DNA of 64,000 bases, taken from Chloroflexi bacterium CFX6 (lineage in GTDB: Bacteria; Chloroflexota; Anaerolineae; Anaerolineales; Villigracilaceae). The notes under the pieces are model-generated. The model did no database searches. It was given only the letters and a program-made list of their open reading frames with translations, and had not been told where the DNA came from. Of this stretch, positions 1-9,029 are shown in pieces (the first letter of the stretch is position 1; each line of letters opens with the position of its first letter). The stretch spans positions 1-64,000 of the forward strand of contig SZPG01000005.1 of the NCBI GenBank assembly GCA_030263595.1, written 5' to 3'. Made by a program: the position numbers and the translations under genes.

Positions 1-987
1 TACATGCGCAAGTACGGAGTCTTTGAAGTGAAGAAGGAGAATTACTCTCCCTTCGACAAAACGCTTCAGACTCCGCCCGAAGCGGGTCTGACCTCCGATG
101 AGCGTGACCACGTCCTCGACTCTTCCGGCGCTGTCCTCGGCTTGATGGTGGATGGACAAGCCAAGGCAGGCTTTGATACGCCTTCCAAAAAACTTGAATT
201 CTTCAGCGACACACTCTCCAACTGGGGCTGGAGCGAAAAAGAAAATGTCATCCCGTGGACGGTGAAGAGTCATGTTCATCAGGAAAACATCAGCCGCGAA
301 AAAGGCGAGATGATTTTACTGCCGAACTTCCGCCTGCCCACGCTGATTCACACACGCAGCGCAAATGCCAAATGGCTGTATGAGATCTCGCACAAGAATC
401 CGATATGGATGAATCCCGAAGACGCGCAACGGCTCGGGCTCGACACAGGCGACCTCGCCAAAGTGGAGACCGAGATCGGTCACTTCGTGGATACGGTCTG
501 GGTGACGGAAGGTATCAAGCCTGGCATTATCGCCATCAGCCACCACCTCGGACGTTGGCGCTTGAACGAAGATAAAGGCGTGAGCAAAGGTTCGTCGAAT
601 CTCGTAGAACTTCACGACGATGGCAAAGGCGGATTCCTCATGCGCGTCATCCATGGCGGCAAAGCATGGGAATCGTCTGACCCCGACACCAGCCGCATTT
701 GGTGGAGCAACGTCGGCGTGAACCAAAACCTCGCCCACGCCGTCCACCCCGACCCCATCAGCGGAGTCCACTGCTGGCTGCAAAAGGTGTTCAGCATCCG
801 TAAAGCAGAAGCAGGCGAAAAAGCAGGCGACCTGTTCGTGGATACGAACAAATCCATGGAAGTGTATCGCCGCTGGTTGGCGATGACTCGCCCTGCAAAT
901 AAATTCAGCCCGGATGGGAATCGCCGACCCTATTGGCTGAGCCGTCCTCTCAAACCCACGAAAGAGGCGTATAAATTACCGAAGTGA
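1..987 (+). CDS. Molybdopterin-dependent oxidoreductase, C-terminal part (5' end outside window)
   Basis: This is the C-terminal ~328 residues of a MopB-superfamily (DMSO-reductase-like) catalytic subunit; the frame is open to the left edge, so the true start lies upstream. The segment from about residue 105 (FRLPTLIHTRSANAKWL, then NPEDAQRLGLDTGDLAKVE) is typical of the molybdopterin-dinucleotide-binding beta-barrel domain, in which the cofactor is capped by an 'N-P-x-D-A-x-x-L-G-(L/I)-x-x-G-D' stretch. That motif is seen directly; the family is established knowledge. The substrate (polysulfide, thiosulfate, tetrathionate, arsenate and so on) cannot be read from this part, and the iron-sulfur motif and the Mo ligand lie outside the window. 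A molybdoenzyme-associated FmdE-like protein follows about 3 kb downstream on the same strand. Confidence 0.85.
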   Translation, partial: YMRKYGVFEVKKENYSPFDKTLQTPPEAGLTSDERDHVLDSSGAVLGLMVDGQAKAGFDTPSKKLEFFSDTLSNWGWSEKENVIPWTVKSHVHQENISREKGEMILLPNFRLPTLIHTRSANAKWLYEISHKNPIWMNPEDAQRLGLDTGDLAKVETEIGHFVDTVWVTEGIKPGIIAISHHLGRWRLNEDKGVSKGSSNLVELHDDGKGGFLMRVIHGGKAWESSDPDTSRIWWSNVGVNQNLAHAVHPDPISGVHCWLQKVFSIRKAEAGEKAGDLFVDTNKSMEVYRRWLAMTRPANKFSPDGNRRPYWLSRPLKPTKEAYKLPK

Positions 988-990
988 CGC

Positions 991-1082
991 ATGTCATTGC
1001 GAGACGGTGTTCTCCCGAAGGGGTCGAAGCAATCCCCTATTGCAAGTGGAGATTGCTTCGCAAAGAGCGCTCGCAATGACAT
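991..1082. repeat. Dispersed 92-bp inverted-repeat element, copy 1
   Basis: The element is bounded by a perfect 13-bp terminal inverted repeat, ATGTCATTGCGAG (991-1003) and CTCGCAATGACAT (1070-1082). Inner arms contain GAAGCAATC and GATTGCTTCG. A second copy lies at 4752-4839. The rest of the 988-1181 gap holds no convincing gene. Elements of this appearance are common as small non-autonomous or REP-like repeats in many bacterial genomes. It may also act as a transcript-end hairpin for the molybdoenzyme gene. Confidence 0.8.
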
Positions 1083-1181
1083 TAGCGCCGCAAAAGCCCC
1101 TCGAAACAGAATCAGCCCCGGGTGAGTCTGAGGCGTGGTTTATCCCTATGAAGACAAACTCCTCCATCGTCGGAGCATTTC

Positions 1182-3014
1182 ATGACCTTTCCGCAAATTT
1201 TCGTTTTGCTCGTCCTTGTGATTCCGTTGACGCTGGTCTTCCTGAATCGGCTTCGGGAGGACGTCGCGGCGCTGCTCATGGCTGCCCTGTTGGGCATGGC
1301 GCAATATCTGGGGATGGGCGTGGTGGGACCCGCCAATACGCCCGACGCGGCGCACAAGGCTTTGACCGGCTTTGGAACGCCGGAAGTCATCGCGCTGCTT
1401 GCCCTGTTCGTGATCACCGCCTGCCTGGATAAATACGGGGTCACGCGTTGGATCGCAAAAAAACTGCTCTCACTTGGCGGTCAGTCGGAGCGGAGGCTGA
1501 TCGGGTTGTTCGCGTTTACCGCCGCGCTGTTGTCTCTGTTCATGAACACACTGGCGGCTGGCGCCTTGCTGTTGCCGAGCGCGTTGGGCGCCTCGCGTCG
1601 CACCGGCGTAAAGCCCAGCAAATTGCTCATCCCGATCGCCTACGGCACGATGCTGGGCGGCGCGGCGACCTATCTCACAACGGCGAACATCATCGTCAGC
1701 GGGTTGCTGCGGCTGGCTGATCCTCCCCAGTCTCCGCTGACCATACTGGACTTCATTCCAACGGGCGGATTCGTAGCCATCGTGGGACTCCTCTTCCTGA
1801 CCTTATTCGGCGTGCGCTTCCTGCCGGACCGCGAACCGCCCACCGTCCGAATGGATCCAAGCAGCGACGAATTGATCAAGACCTTCCACCTTTTGGAGCG
1901 CACGTGGGAGGCGGAGGTGACGCCGGAATCGCCCATCGCCGGCAAATCGCTGGGTCAAACGCGCATCGGCGAGAGCCTGGGTATGGCTGTGTTGGGGATT
2001 CGGCGCGGCGACCGCGTCCTTCCGGCGAACGACACGGCGAATAAAATCCAGGCAGGCGATACGCTGGTGATCATCGGACGGGAGGAGCGCGCCCTGCAAC
2101 TGGAGGAGGCTGGCTTGCGCGTGTATCCTTCGACTCAGCCCCTGTCCACCCTGCTGCGCGACACGGTTTTCGCGGAGGTCGTCCTTCCGCCGCGTTCCAA
2201 CATGGAGGGGAAGACCCTGCGCGACCTGGAGTTCCGCGCCCGTTTCGGATTCAGCGCCGTCGCCCTTTGGCGGGGACAGCGCAGTTATCGAACCGACGTC
2301 GCGTCCATTGACCTGCATACAGGCGACGCGCTCCTGCTGATGGGTCCGCCCGAGAGACTCGCCGAGCTCAAGGCGCAGCACGATTTCGTCGTCGTGGAGG
2401 CGGTGTCGAACGGGAACGAACTGGACGTTCCAAAGGTGGCGTTGACGCTGGCGATCTCCATCGGCGCGCTGATCGCGCTGTTCGCGGGCATGTCCGTTGA
2501 CATCGCCATGCTCGCCGCCGCCGTGTTGATCCTGCTGGCTGGGTTGATGAGACCCGACGAGATCTATAGGGTGATCAAATGGCGCGCCATCTTCCTGATC
2601 GCCGGCACGATTTCGATCAGTTACGCGATGATCCAGACCGGGCTGGCACAACTCGTCGGCGACGCGATCGTGCGGCTGGCTGAGCCGCTGGGCGCCATGG
2701 GACTGGTCGCCGGCGCGTATTTGTTGAGCGCCGCGCTGACGCAGGTGATGGGCGGGCAGATCTCGCCGCTGGTCGTCGCGCCGATCACCATCAGCGCCGC
2801 GATCCAACTGGGGGTAAATCCCCGGGCTGTCGCGCTGGTCACGGCGATTGCAGGCTCCGTCTCCTTCATCACGCCGCTTTCGCACCCGGTCAATATCATC
2901 ATGATCGCGCCAGCCAATTACACATTCCGCGACTTCATAAAAAGCGGCTGGGCGCTGACGATCGTCTGTTTCATCGCCCTGATGATCGCGGTGTCGCTGT
3001 TCTGGAAACTCTGA
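1182..3014 (+). CDS. SLC13/DASS-family permease with two TrkA-C (RCK-C) domains
   Basis: A 610-residue inner-membrane transporter. An N-terminal block of hydrophobic helices (about residues 1-215) and a C-terminal block (about 415-610) flank a soluble insert. The insert carries two TrkA-C-like domains: about 240-320 (AEVTPESPIAGKSLGQTRIG, then a GDTLVIIGRE-type end) and about 325-405 (EVVLPPRSNMEGKTLRDL, then HTGDALLLMGP). This helix-RCK_C-RCK_C-helix layout is the standard architecture of bacterial SLC13-type anion permeases (sulfate, tungstate/molybdate or dicarboxylate). The insert probably senses a ligand in the cytoplasm. The start is supported by GGAG about 6 nt upstream. The substrate cannot be fixed from sequence; nearby molybdoenzyme genes make an oxyanion plausible, but that is inference. 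Confidence 0.85.
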   Translation: MTFPQIFVLLVLVIPLTLVFLNRLREDVAALLMAALLGMAQYLGMGVVGPANTPDAAHKALTGFGTPEVIALLALFVITACLDKYGVTRWIAKKLLSLGGQSERRLIGLFAFTAALLSLFMNTLAAGALLLPSALGASRRTGVKPSKLLIPIAYGTMLGGAATYLTTANIIVSGLLRLADPPQSPLTILDFIPTGGFVAIVGLLFLTLFGVRFLPDREPPTVRMDPSSDELIKTFHLLERTWEAEVTPESPIAGKSLGQTRIGESLGMAVLGIRRGDRVLPANDTANKIQAGDTLVIIGREERALQLEEAGLRVYPSTQPLSTLLRDTVFAEVVLPPRSNMEGKTLRDLEFRARFGFSAVALWRGQRSYRTDVASIDLHTGDALLLMGPPERLAELKAQHDFVVVEAVSNGNELDVPKVALTLAISIGALIALFAGMSVDIAMLAAAVLILLAGLMRPDEIYRVIKWRAIFLIAGTISISYAMIQTGLAQLVGDAIVRLAEPLGAMGLVAGAYLLSAALTQVMGGQISPLVVAPITISAAIQLGVNPRAVALVTAIAGSVSFITPLSHPVNIIMIAPANYTFRDFIKSGWALTIVCFIALMIAVSLFWKL

Positions 3015-3116
3015 CGCCTGTCGTGCGCTTCGGCAAACGCTCGAATCCCGCGCCAGGCTCTGATTAATCCCGGCACGATCGTTCCGCCGGTCGTCATACC
3101 GATTGAAAGGTGAATC

Positions 3117-4175
3117 ATGCCAAAGAACGTACCTCCTCCTCAAACTGAACCCGAAGAACCGGTCTGGACGTACCGCGGCTACAAACTCAAAAGCGGCGAA
3201 TTCGTCACCGCGATGGTGCATCTCTTCCGCGCCGAGGTGCAGCGCGCCAACGTCTGGCGGCAAAGGCTGGATACGACCACCAACTGGGCGGTGGTCGCCA
3301 CCGGCGCGGCGCTATCCATTTCCTTCAGCCAGCCCAACGTGCATCACGGCGTCATCATTCTCAATACGTTGTTGATCACCTGGTTTCTGTTCATGGAGGC
3401 GCGTCGTTATCGCTACTACGAATTGTGGAGTTACCGCATCCGCCTCATGGAAACGGATTTCTACGCCGCCATGCTCGTGCCGCCCTTTCATCCCTCGGCG
3501 GAATGGGCGGAAAGCCTGGCGGAGAACCTGCTCCTGCCGAAGTTCCCGGTCTCGTTGTGGGAGGCGTTCGGGCGTCGCCTGCGGCGGAATTATCTTTGGA
3601 TCTACGCCATCCTTTTCGCCTCCTGGATCGCCAAAAGTTACCTGTTTCCCGTACCCGCCGAAGGCTTTCAGGATTTCATCGCCAGAGGAGCGGTGGGTCC
3701 CATCCCCGGCATACTCATGCTGATCCTGGGAATCGTCTTCCACGTCTTCCTCGTGATGGTCGCCATCGGTACGTTGGGAATGACCCAGGCGACCGGCGAA
3801 GTCCTGCCGCGCTTCGGGGAGGAGACGACCGCCGTCCCGGACAAGGACAAACCCAAAGGCTTGCGCGCCTGGTTCGCGCCGCGTCATCGCCGCCAACAGT
3901 TGCTGGCGCTGGTCATCACCAGTAAAGCCGAACTGGTCGCCAAACGCATCCTCGCGGACCTGGGACGCGGCGTCACCGCCATGCAGGGAAAGGGCATGTA
4001 CACCGGTTCGGAACGCACCATCCTGATGTGCGCGCTCACCGTCACCGAGGCGCACAACCTGAAAGCCGCCGTCGCAACGGAAGACCCGCAGGCTTTCGTG
4101 ATCGTCTCGCCCGCGCAGGAAATTCTGGGACGCGGCTTCATTCCGCTCGAGGAAGACCTAAATGGACACGCTTGA
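3117..4175 (+). CDS. DUF2270-DUF2179 fusion membrane protein
   Basis: A 352-residue protein. The N-terminal ~235 residues match the DUF2270 pattern of predicted integral membrane proteins (TAMVHLFRAEVQRANVWRQR, then WAVVATGAALS, then LWSYRIRLMETDFYA), with about four membrane segments. After a charged linker, the C-terminal ~95 residues resemble DUF2179, the soluble domain usually found at the end of YitT-type membrane proteins (GRGVTAMQGKGMYTGSER and DPQAFVIVSPAQEILGRGF). Neither domain has an assigned biochemical function. The start has AAAGGTGA just upstream. Its 3' end overlaps the FmdE-like gene by 14 nt, so the two are very likely co-translated. Confidence 0.8.
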   Translation: MPKNVPPPQTEPEEPVWTYRGYKLKSGEFVTAMVHLFRAEVQRANVWRQRLDTTTNWAVVATGAALSISFSQPNVHHGVIILNTLLITWFLFMEARRYRYYELWSYRIRLMETDFYAAMLVPPFHPSAEWAESLAENLLLPKFPVSLWEAFGRRLRRNYLWIYAILFASWIAKSYLFPVPAEGFQDFIARGAVGPIPGILMLILGIVFHVFLVMVAIGTLGMTQATGEVLPRFGEETTAVPDKDKPKGLRAWFAPRHRRQQLLALVITSKAELVAKRILADLGRGVTAMQGKGMYTGSERTILMCALTVTEAHNLKAAVATEDPQAFVIVSPAQEILGRGFIPLEEDLNGHA

Positions 4176-4743
4176 ACGCATCCTTCAGGAGAGCGCAAAA
4201 CGCCATAAACATCTTTGTCCGCGACAGGTGCTGGGCGCGCGCATGGCGCTGCACGCGGCGGAACTCCTGGGACTCGAATTGCCGCGCGCTGACAAGCGCC
4301 TGCTCGTGATCGCGGAAACGGACGGCTGCGCGGTGGATGGACTCATCGCCGCAACCGGCTGCCGCGTCGGGAGCCGCACGCTTCGCATCCTGGACTTTGG
4401 AAAGGTCGCGGCGACATTTACCGATACCCACGCTGGACGCTCCGTCCGCATCCGCCCATCGGACGAATGCCGCGCCCTGGCGCGCGGCTACACCCCCAAC
4501 GCGCGCAACAGGTGGGAAGCCATGCTGCTTGGGTATCGAATCATGCCCGCCGAAGAGTTGTTTGCGAGTCAGTTTGTGCGGTTGAACGCACCGCTCGCTA
4601 AACTTCTCGGCAGGCGCGGGAGGAAAACGATCTGTGACGCCTGCGGCGAAGAGATCATCAACGGACGCGAAACGGAACGCCGCGGCGCGATCCTCTGCCT
4701 CGCGTGCGCCGGGGAAAGGTACTATGGGTCAGTAAATTATTAA
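4162..4743 (+). CDS. FmdE-like protein with C-terminal zinc ribbon
   Basis: A 193-residue protein of the formylmethanofuran-dehydrogenase subunit E (FmdE) family. Conserved family features are visible: KHLCPRQVLGARMA near residue 16, ETDGCAVDGL near residue 50 and a basic segment around 100-110. The C-terminus carries a TraR/DksA-like zinc finger, CDACGEEI ... CLACAG (C-x2-C ... C-x2-C). FmdE proteins occur beside molybdenum or tungsten enzymes in organisms that lack methanogenesis; their role is thought to involve metal or cofactor handling but is not settled. The start overlaps the upstream gene by 14 nt and has GAGGAAG about 8 nt upstream. Confidence 0.8.
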   Translation: MDTLERILQESAKRHKHLCPRQVLGARMALHAAELLGLELPRADKRLLVIAETDGCAVDGLIAATGCRVGSRTLRILDFGKVAATFTDTHAGRSVRIRPSDECRALARGYTPNARNRWEAMLLGYRIMPAEELFASQFVRLNAPLAKLLGRRGRKTICDACGEEIINGRETERRGAILCLACAGERYYGSVNY

Positions 4744-4751
4744 CTTCCCTC

Positions 4752-4839
4752 ATGTCGTTGCGAGTCTTCGAGAAGCAATCTCCTGTTGCCATAGATTTTC
4801 CTGCAAAGCGGGGATTGCTTCGGGCCCTCGCAATGACAT
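4752..4839. repeat. Dispersed inverted-repeat element, copy 2
   Basis: An 88-bp element of the same family as 991-1082. The ends are ATGTCGTTGCGAG (4752-4764) and CTCGCAATGACAT (4827-4839), matching as an inverted repeat at 12 of 13 positions. Internal GAAGCAATC and GATTGCTTCG arms are conserved while the loop differs, which is what one expects of a mobile or structure-selected repeat. It begins nine bases after the FmdE-like stop codon. Confidence 0.8.
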
Positions 4840-5119
4840 CCATTTCGTGGAAGGTGAGGGAGATTATTTTTTTACGAACCCTATGAGGGGTCGTGTTCGT
4901 CGCCAGCCGCTTCGTTATTTGTCTTTCCTTCGCGGATCGCCAATTTTCTTCGGCGCTTCTCTTCTTCGCGGTGAGGATTTTTTCAGGGGGCTCACGGGTG
5001 AACCACAAGGTTTATCCAGCGACCCAACACATTCGTAATGGTCTTATGCAACCAGTCGTGCTACAATCATTCACGCCTGAGTTGTTCCAATCCATTTATC
5101 GTCAATGAAGGAGTTCACA
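4840..5119. other. Intergenic region, no convincing gene
   Basis: About 280 bases between the repeat and the signalling cluster. Short open frames exist on both strands, but none has a recognisable domain, good initiation signals and normal codon use together. The region is more AT-rich than its surroundings (T-rich patches near 4860-4880 and 4970-4985) and is the likely site of the promoter for the kinase operon. I could not pick out a confident -35/-10 pair. Confidence 0.5.
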
Positions 5120-5377
5120 ATGTCAACTCGAACCGCCGCTACAGTTCGGCGGCGGGGGATTGAAACGGCGGAACAGAGCGTTCGTTTGCAGCCCCAGCCC
5201 GGAATTCGGAGATCGTGCGGTCATGCGCGGCGGGGAACGGACGCGCCCGCCGCGCTCGAAGCCGGCCCGACCGGGGAGGCGATCAAATCCCCGAAGACGG
5301 GAGCAGGCTCGAGGTCCGAACAGGAGGCGAAGGGGGCGGGGATGGGGAAGCGTTCGGGGGAAAATCCTTATGAGTAA
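5120..5377 (+). CDS. Possible 85-residue leader ORF ahead of the kinase
   Basis: An ATG at 5120 is preceded by a near-ideal Shine-Dalgarno sequence (GAAGGAG, 6-7 nt upstream). It opens an 85-codon frame beginning MSTRTAATVRRRG and ending 8 nt inside the kinase gene, whose own ATG at 5370 has only a weak ribosome site. The product is Arg/Gly/Ala-rich, resembles no family I recognise and could be non-functional. The combination of strong initiation and an overlapping stop suggests a translational-coupling leader, or the original start of the kinase separated by a frameshift. Low confidence as a real protein. Confidence 0.3.
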   Translation: MSTRTAATVRRRGIETAEQSVRLQPQPGIRRSCGHARRGTDAPAALEAGPTGEAIKSPKTGAGSRSEQEAKGAGMGKRSGENPYE

Positions 5378-8300
5378 ACGTTCGAAGATCCAGGTTGTGG
5401 AAAACGATTCCGCGCTTGCCGCGCGCGCTCGTCAACAGGCGGTTGTCGCTTCCCTCGGGCGGCTGGCGTTGAGCGGCATGGAACTCGAGCGGCTTTTTCA
5501 GGGGGCTGTGGGAATGATCGCGGATACGCTCGAGGTGGAGTTTTGCAAGATTCTCGAACTGTCGCCCGAAGGCGGGACGCTCAAACTCACGGCTGGCGTG
5601 GGGTGGAAGGAAGGCCTTGTCGGGACGGTCAACGTCGGCGCGGAACGCGGCTCGCAGGCGGGGTTCACCCTGCTATCGCGCCAGCCGGTCATCGTCGAAG
5701 ACCTGCGCGCCGAAACGCGTTTCACTGTTCCCGCCCTGTTGCGCGATCACGGCGTCGTGAGCGGCGTCAGCGTCGTCATCGGGAGTTCCGAAAAGCCGTT
5801 CGGCGTGTTGGGCGCGCACACCGCGCGGCAGCGGCGGTTTTCCCGCGACGATGCCCAGTTCATGCAATCGGTCGCCAACGTGCTTGCCGACGCCATCCAA
5901 CGCGCGGAGGCGGAGGAGGCGCTGCGCGAGAGCGAAGCCCGCTACCGCGATCTATTCGAAAACAACCCGAACCCCATGTGGATCTACGACGTGGAGACGC
6001 TGGGGATCGTTTCCGTGAACGAGATGGCGATCCACCATTACGGCTATTCTCGGGAGGAATTCCTCTCGATGACCATTGCCGACATCCGCCCGGAGGAGGA
6101 CCTGCCCAGGCTGTTTGCGAACATCGGAGCGCGCGCCGATGTGATCCAAAGATCGAAAGGGTGGCGGCACAGGAAAAAAAACGGGGAATTGATTGACGTG
6201 GAGATCGTCTCACATTCCCTGCCCGAAATAAACGGCAAAAAACAAAGGTTGGTCGTCGTCATTGACGTCACCGAACGCAGGCAGACGGAGGAACAGATCG
6301 AACGCCGCGTGGTGGAACTGGAGGCGTTATACCAGAGCGGGATCGCCTTCAGCCAGACGCTGGATCCCAAGGAGATCGGCGAGAAGGTCATCGAGGTGAT
6401 GGTGGGACGACTGGACTGGCATCACGCCGCGCTGCGGGTCAGGCGCGGGGAGAGTCAGGAGCTCGAACTGCTGGCGTCCAGTTACGCGGAAGATGTGGAG
6501 CAGGAGGGACGGCTCCGTTCGATGATCACACGCGTAGGACAGGGCATGGTGGGATGGGTCGTCGAACACGGAAAGCCTGTACGCGCCGTCAACCTGAGCG
6601 AGGACCCCAGATACGTGGAAACGTTTCTCGGAATGAAATCGGGATTGTACGTCCCGATCCGCATCTACGACCGGACCTTCGGCTGCATCAGCGTGGAGAG
6701 CGCGCGGGAGAACGCCTTTACCGAGGAGGACGAACGCCTGCTTTCGACTCTGGCGGTGCAAGCCGCAGTGGCGCTGGAAAACGCGCGCCTGTTCCAGGAT
6801 CTGCAACGCGAACTTGCCGAACGCAAACAGACCGAGAAAGCCCTGGAGGAGAGTGAGACGCGTTATCGCTCCCTGCTCGATCAACTCCCCGCCATCGTGT
6901 ACCTGGACGACGCGCGCTCCCCCGAACCGACCCCCCGCTTCGTCAGCCCGCGCATCCGCGACATCCTCGGTTACGACCCCGAGGAGTGGCTGGCGGGTGG
7001 TTTCGATTTGTGGAGGAAAAGCATCCACCCGGAGGACCTCGACCGCGCGGTGAAGCATTACCTCCACAGCATCCAGACCGAAGAGACCTATTTCCAGGAT
7101 TATCGAATGATCGCCCGCGACGGACGCGCGATCTGGGTGCGCGATTCCGCCACCATACTCCGGGATGAGAACGGCGCTCCGCTCAGTATGCACGGCGTCA
7201 TCTACGACATCACCGAAAGCAAACAGGCGGACGAAAAGATACAACGACAACTCAAGCGCGAAGCGGCGCTGCGGGAGATTGACCAGGCGATCGTCTCCAG
7301 CTTCGACATGAAACTCAGTTTGAACATCATCCTCTCGAAAATGCCCAAACTGCTGTCTGTGGATGCCGCCGCGGTCCTGCTCCTGAACCCCGCCACGAAT
7401 ACGCTCGAATACGCGGCTGGGCTGGGTTTCCGCACTCAGCTCCCGCAGGGCGCCGAAATCAGTCTCGACCAGAGTTACGCCGGCAAGGTCGTGCTGGAAC
7501 GACGCGCCGTGCAGATCCCCAACCTGGCGTATAGAGGGCGCGCCTCCATGCCTGCCGGATTTCCAAAGAACGAGGGCTTCGTCAGTTACTACGGCATTCC
7601 GCTCGTCGCCAAGGGACAGGCGATCGGCGCGCTGGAGGCATACAACCGTTCCGTTGTGGAACGCGACGAGGACTGGTTCAACCTCTTCGGCACGCTGGCG
7701 AGCCAGGCGGCAATCGCAGTGGACAACGCCCGCCTGTTCTTTGCCTCGCAGCGCGAACTGGCGGAACGCAAACTGGCGGAGGAAAAACTGCGGAACTCAT
7801 ACGCCGAACTGGAAAAACGCATCGAGGAGCGCACCGCCGACCTGCGGCAGGTCAACTTCGAACTGGAGCGCGCCCTGCGCGTGAAGGACGAGTTCCTCGC
7901 CAACATGAGTCACGAGTTACGCACGCCCCTGAACGCCGTCATCGGTCTCTCCGACAGCCTGATGGAACAGACAGCCGGAACGTTGAACGACAAACAACAA
8001 AAATACGTGAGCATCGTCCGCGAAAGCGGCCAGCACCTGCTCGAATTGATCAACGACATCCTCGACCTCGCCAAGATCGAATCCGGCCGCGTCACCCTCG
8101 ATCGCGACAAGGTGGATATTGCCCAGGTCTGCCAGTCCAGCCTGCGTATGATCAGGCAATTGGCGTTGAAGAAGAATCTCGAAATCCTGTTCGAAATGGA
8201 CGCGGACCTCGGCATGATCTGGGCGGACGAACGCAAATTGAAACAGATGCTCGTCAACCTGCTGAGCAACGCCGTCAAGTTCACCCCCGAAAACGGCCGC

Positions 8301-9029
8301 ATCGGCTTGCAAGTGCGGGGCGACCGCGAAGGCAACTCGATCAACTTCACCGTCTGGGATACGGGGATCGGCATCCACGAGAACGACCTGCCCCGCCTCT
8401 TCCAGCCCTTCGTGCAACTGGATTCGAAACTGGCGCGCAGGTCCGGCGGCACCGGGCTGGGACTGGCGCTGGTGGCAAAAATGGCGGGCTTGCACGGCGG
8501 AAGCGTCGGCGTGGAAAGCCAGCCGGACCAGGGCAGCCGCTTCACCGTCAAACTTCCCTGGGAAACGGCGTTCACCACCGAAACGCTCGCCGCCATCGCC
8601 TCCGACGACGACAAAACGACGAAACCGGATCCCAGGAACAAGGATCACACCATCCTCCTCATCGAGGATACCGAAGAGGTCGTCCTGCTCGTCAAGGATT
8701 ACCTGGAATATATCGGTTTCAACGTAACGATCGCCCGGAACGGCGTCGAAGGGATCGCCCTGGCTGAAAAGATCGAACCCAGTCTGATCCTGATGGACGT
8801 TCAAATGCCGGTCATGGATGGGCTGGAAGCCACCCGCAGAATGAGAAAGATCGCCGCCCTCAGGGACACGCCCATCATCGCGCTGACCGCCCTCGCCATG
8901 AAAGGCGACCGCGAACTCTGCCTCGAAGCGGGAATGAACGATTACATCGGCAAACCCGTCAACCTCAAGACCCTCGCCAGGATCGTCAACAACCGCCTCC
9001 ACCCCGAACGGGAGGTTGATCCTCCATGA
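5370..9029 (+). CDS. Hybrid sensor histidine kinase (GAF-PAS-GAF-PAS-GAF-HisKA-HATPase-REC)
   Basis: A 1219-residue soluble multi-sensor kinase with no membrane segment. Approximate domains are GAF 25-175, PAS 187-305, GAF 317-480, PAS 495-620, GAF 635-795, a coiled coil 795-840, HisKA 843-910 with the phospho-acceptor in NMSHELRTPLNAVIG, HATPase_c 950-1065 (NLLSNAVKFTPE; DTGIGI; GGTGLGLAL) and a receiver domain 1093-1210 (LLIED ... LILMDVQMP, phospho-Asp). It should autophosphorylate on His and pass phosphate to its own Asp; output to neighbouring regulators is inference. I prefer the ATG at 5370 (MSKRSKIQ); an upstream in-frame ATG at 5160 would add 70 low-complexity basic residues. The stop overlaps the next gene as ATGA. 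Confidence 0.9.
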   Translation: MSKRSKIQVVENDSALAARARQQAVVASLGRLALSGMELERLFQGAVGMIADTLEVEFCKILELSPEGGTLKLTAGVGWKEGLVGTVNVGAERGSQAGFTLLSRQPVIVEDLRAETRFTVPALLRDHGVVSGVSVVIGSSEKPFGVLGAHTARQRRFSRDDAQFMQSVANVLADAIQRAEAEEALRESEARYRDLFENNPNPMWIYDVETLGIVSVNEMAIHHYGYSREEFLSMTIADIRPEEDLPRLFANIGARADVIQRSKGWRHRKKNGELIDVEIVSHSLPEINGKKQRLVVVIDVTERRQTEEQIERRVVELEALYQSGIAFSQTLDPKEIGEKVIEVMVGRLDWHHAALRVRRGESQELELLASSYAEDVEQEGRLRSMITRVGQGMVGWVVEHGKPVRAVNLSEDPRYVETFLGMKSGLYVPIRIYDRTFGCISVESARENAFTEEDERLLSTLAVQAAVALENARLFQDLQRELAERKQTEKALEESETRYRSLLDQLPAIVYLDDARSPEPTPRFVSPRIRDILGYDPEEWLAGGFDLWRKSIHPEDLDRAVKHYLHSIQTEETYFQDYRMIARDGRAIWVRDSATILRDENGAPLSMHGVIYDITESKQADEKIQRQLKREAALREIDQAIVSSFDMKLSLNIILSKMPKLLSVDAAAVLLLNPATNTLEYAAGLGFRTQLPQGAEISLDQSYAGKVVLERRAVQIPNLAYRGRASMPAGFPKNEGFVSYYGIPLVAKGQAIGALEAYNRSVVERDEDWFNLFGTLASQAAIAVDNARLFFASQRELAERKLAEEKLRNSYAELEKRIEERTADLRQVNFELERALRVKDEFLANMSHELRTPLNAVIGLSDSLMEQTAGTLNDKQQKYVSIVRESGQHLLELINDILDLAKIESGRVTLDRDKVDIAQVCQSSLRMIRQLALKKNLEILFEMDADLGMIWADERKLKQMLVNLLSNAVKFTPENGRIGLQVRGDREGNSINFTVWDTGIGIHENDLPRLFQPFVQLDSKLARRSGGTGLGLALVAKMAGLHGGSVGVESQPDQGSRFTVKLPWETAFTTETLAAIASDDDKTTKPDPRNKDHTILLIEDTEEVVLLVKDYLEYIGFNVTIARNGVEGIALAEKIEPSLILMDVQMPVMDGLEATRRMRKIAALRDTPIIALTALAMKGDRELCLEAGMNDYIGKPVNLKTLARIVNNRLHPEREVDPP

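Noticed and set aside
1803-3263. 486-codon minus-strand frame opposite the SLC13 permease
   Set aside because: It is an antisense shadow with no domain and an extremely Arg/Asp/Gln-rich composition.
4658-5008. Minus-strand 116-codon frame in the 4.7-5.0 kb gap
   Set aside because: It runs through the dispersed repeat and the FmdE-like 3' end, lacks a good start site and has no recognisable motif.
5160-5369. 70-residue N-terminal extension of the hybrid kinase
   Set aside because: The extension is a low-complexity Arg/Pro-rich sequence out of character with the rest. The ATG at 5370 leads straight into the helical start of the first GAF domain.
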